From a bacterium (lineage in GTDB: Bacteria > Myxococcota_A > Bradymonadia > UBA7976 > UBA1532), in contig JAUHXC010000001.1 of assembly GCA_030427205.1 (NCBI GenBank), forward strand, positions 620,001 through 684,000: 64,000 bases of DNA, in the 5' to 3' direction. Of this stretch, positions 60,853 through 64,000 are shown in pieces. Position 1 is the stretch's first letter. Each line of letters begins with the position of its first letter. The notes below the pieces were generated by a model. That model worked only from the letters and a program-made list of their open reading frames with translations. It was not told where the DNA came from and made no database searches. The position numbers were made by a program, and so were the translations under genes.

Positions 60853-61747
60853 CGGCGGGCGCTCCCGTTGCCCTGGCCGCCGACGATGTCGTAGACGCAG
60901 CGCTCGACGGGCACCGCGGTGTCGACGAGGCGATAGTTGACGTCGCCGTCGAGCAGATCGCGGCGCAGGCCCTCGCACCACGCCCGGATCTCGTCGAGGT
61001 AGGCGTCGCGCATGCCCCGCGGGTCGGCCAGCTCGCGCTCGTCGGTCTCGAGCTCTTCGAACTCGGTGAGCTCCTTGAACGGGAAGTCGAGCTCGTCGGG
61101 GTCGAGCACGTGCAGCACCGAGACCCGGTGCCGCCGACGGCGCAGCTGACGGGCGATGGCGGTCAGCCGGGGGTCGAAGTCCATGCAGTCGGAGAGCAGC
61201 ACGATCAGGCTGCGCCGGCCGGCCACCTCGGCGATGCGCTCCAAGGCGCCGACCACATTGGTCGGGCCGGCCACCGGCGTCTTCTCCAGCGCGCGCACCA
61301 GCCGCCAGAAGTGGTCCGGCCGGGCCCGGGGGGGCAGGTACTCGCCCAGCGACTCGCCGAAGGTCAGCAGACCCACCGCGTCGCCCTGGCGCAGGAGCAT
61401 CCAGGCCAGCGCGGTGGCCAGCCGGGCCGCATAGAGCATCTTCGACGGGCGGTCGCCGCCGCCGTAGGCCATCGAGCCCGAGGTGTCCACCAGCAGGTGG
61501 CAGCGCAGGTTGGTCTCGTCCTCGAACTGCTTGATGTAGTAGCGGTCGCTCTTGGCAAACGCCTTCCAGTCGATGTGGCGGATCTCGTCGCCCGGGCTGT
61601 ACTCCCGGTGCTGGGCGAACTCGACGCTCGAGCCGTGATGCGGGCTCTTGTGCATGCCGGTGAGGATGCCCTCGACCACCTGCCCGGCCCGCAGCGTCAA
61701 CCCCGATAGCCGGGCGAGCAACGCCGCGTCGACGACCTCACGATCGC

Positions 61748-61751
<4 letters not shown>
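60849..61751 (-). CDS. DUF58 domain protein
   Basis: 300 residues. The DUF58 hallmark GDEIRHIDWKAFAKSDRYYIK is here as two parts (SPGDEIRHIDWKAFA and KSDRYYIKQF), followed by the metal-site-like LLVDTSGSMAYGG of a von Willebrand A fold and LIVLLSDCMDFD. These proteins pair with MoxR ATPases. It is joined to both neighbours by 4-nt overlaps. Confidence 0.93.

Positions 61752-64000
<2,249 letters not shown>

Overview
This is a high-GC, densely packed bacterial chromosome segment with few and short intergenic gaps and long chains of genes joined by 4-nt ATGA/GTGA overlaps. The gene set points to Myxococcota or a related former deltaproteobacterial lineage: an F1Fo cluster with paired b' and b subunits but no a or c subunit genes, parA-parB beside a bactofilin with a parS site between them, a tandem ArsA-family ATPase pair, a triheme c-type cytochrome, a free-standing GspE/MshEN-like N-terminal domain, a Bacillus-type FadR regulator joined to an electron-transfer flavoprotein gene, and many TPR or repeat lipoproteins. 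The taxonomy is inferred from content only. I saw no rRNA, tRNA, CRISPR array, transposase, integrase or phage gene.

Layout. 1-950: etfB (cut by the window edge) and a FadR-like TetR regulator, with a perfect operator palindrome at the regulator start. 1040-3765: an ArsR-HTH/methyltransferase fusion divergent from ahcY (SAM cycle). 3766-4148: a gene-free stretch filled by a ~300-bp imperfect palindrome. 4149-9268: an RND/MMPL transporter and two exported proteins that share a leader element (one frameshifted). 9329-12668: ttcA, a nucleotidyltransferase-fold protein, a PP2C phosphatase and a lipoprotein. 12812-19861: a LarA-like protein, TPR and LolB-like lipoproteins, an orphan MshEN-domain protein and two Opp/Dpp ATPases without permeases. 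20023-22514: an ECF sigma factor and a putative anti-sigma protein, followed by a second palindromic element. 22741-29009: moaB, an HTTM-like membrane protein, a 6-phosphofructokinase, an NDP-sugar nucleotidyltransferase and a lipoprotein with five Asp-rich repeats.

29157-37866 is the core housekeeping block: atpF'-F-H-A-G-D-C facing parAB, then parS and bactofilin. 37917-42641 is one long minus-strand chain: zinc-ribbon protein, thioesterase, a repeat-bearing small ORF, LD-carboxypeptidase, a serine-hydrolase remnant, suhB, a lipoprotein and rsmG. 42833-48212 holds cysS, uvrB and uvrC. 48360-64000 holds a repeat-tailed membrane protein, a triheme cytochrome, gshB, a DUF1841-like gene, mltG-ruvX-TPR lipoprotein, the ArsA pair, hydroxyacyl-CoA dehydrogenase and enoyl-CoA hydratase, and a MoxR/DUF58/BatA-type operon led by a peptidase-MA/TPR protein that runs off the window.

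I found no single complete new defence or biosynthetic system. The most unusual signals are the two long palindromes at convergent gene ends, the FadR-type operator, the ArsR-methyltransferase fusion next to ahcY, the hexapeptide-repeat leader ORF coupled to ldcA, the retained serine-hydrolase remnant, candidate leaderless promoters, and the paired exported proteins with a shared leader.
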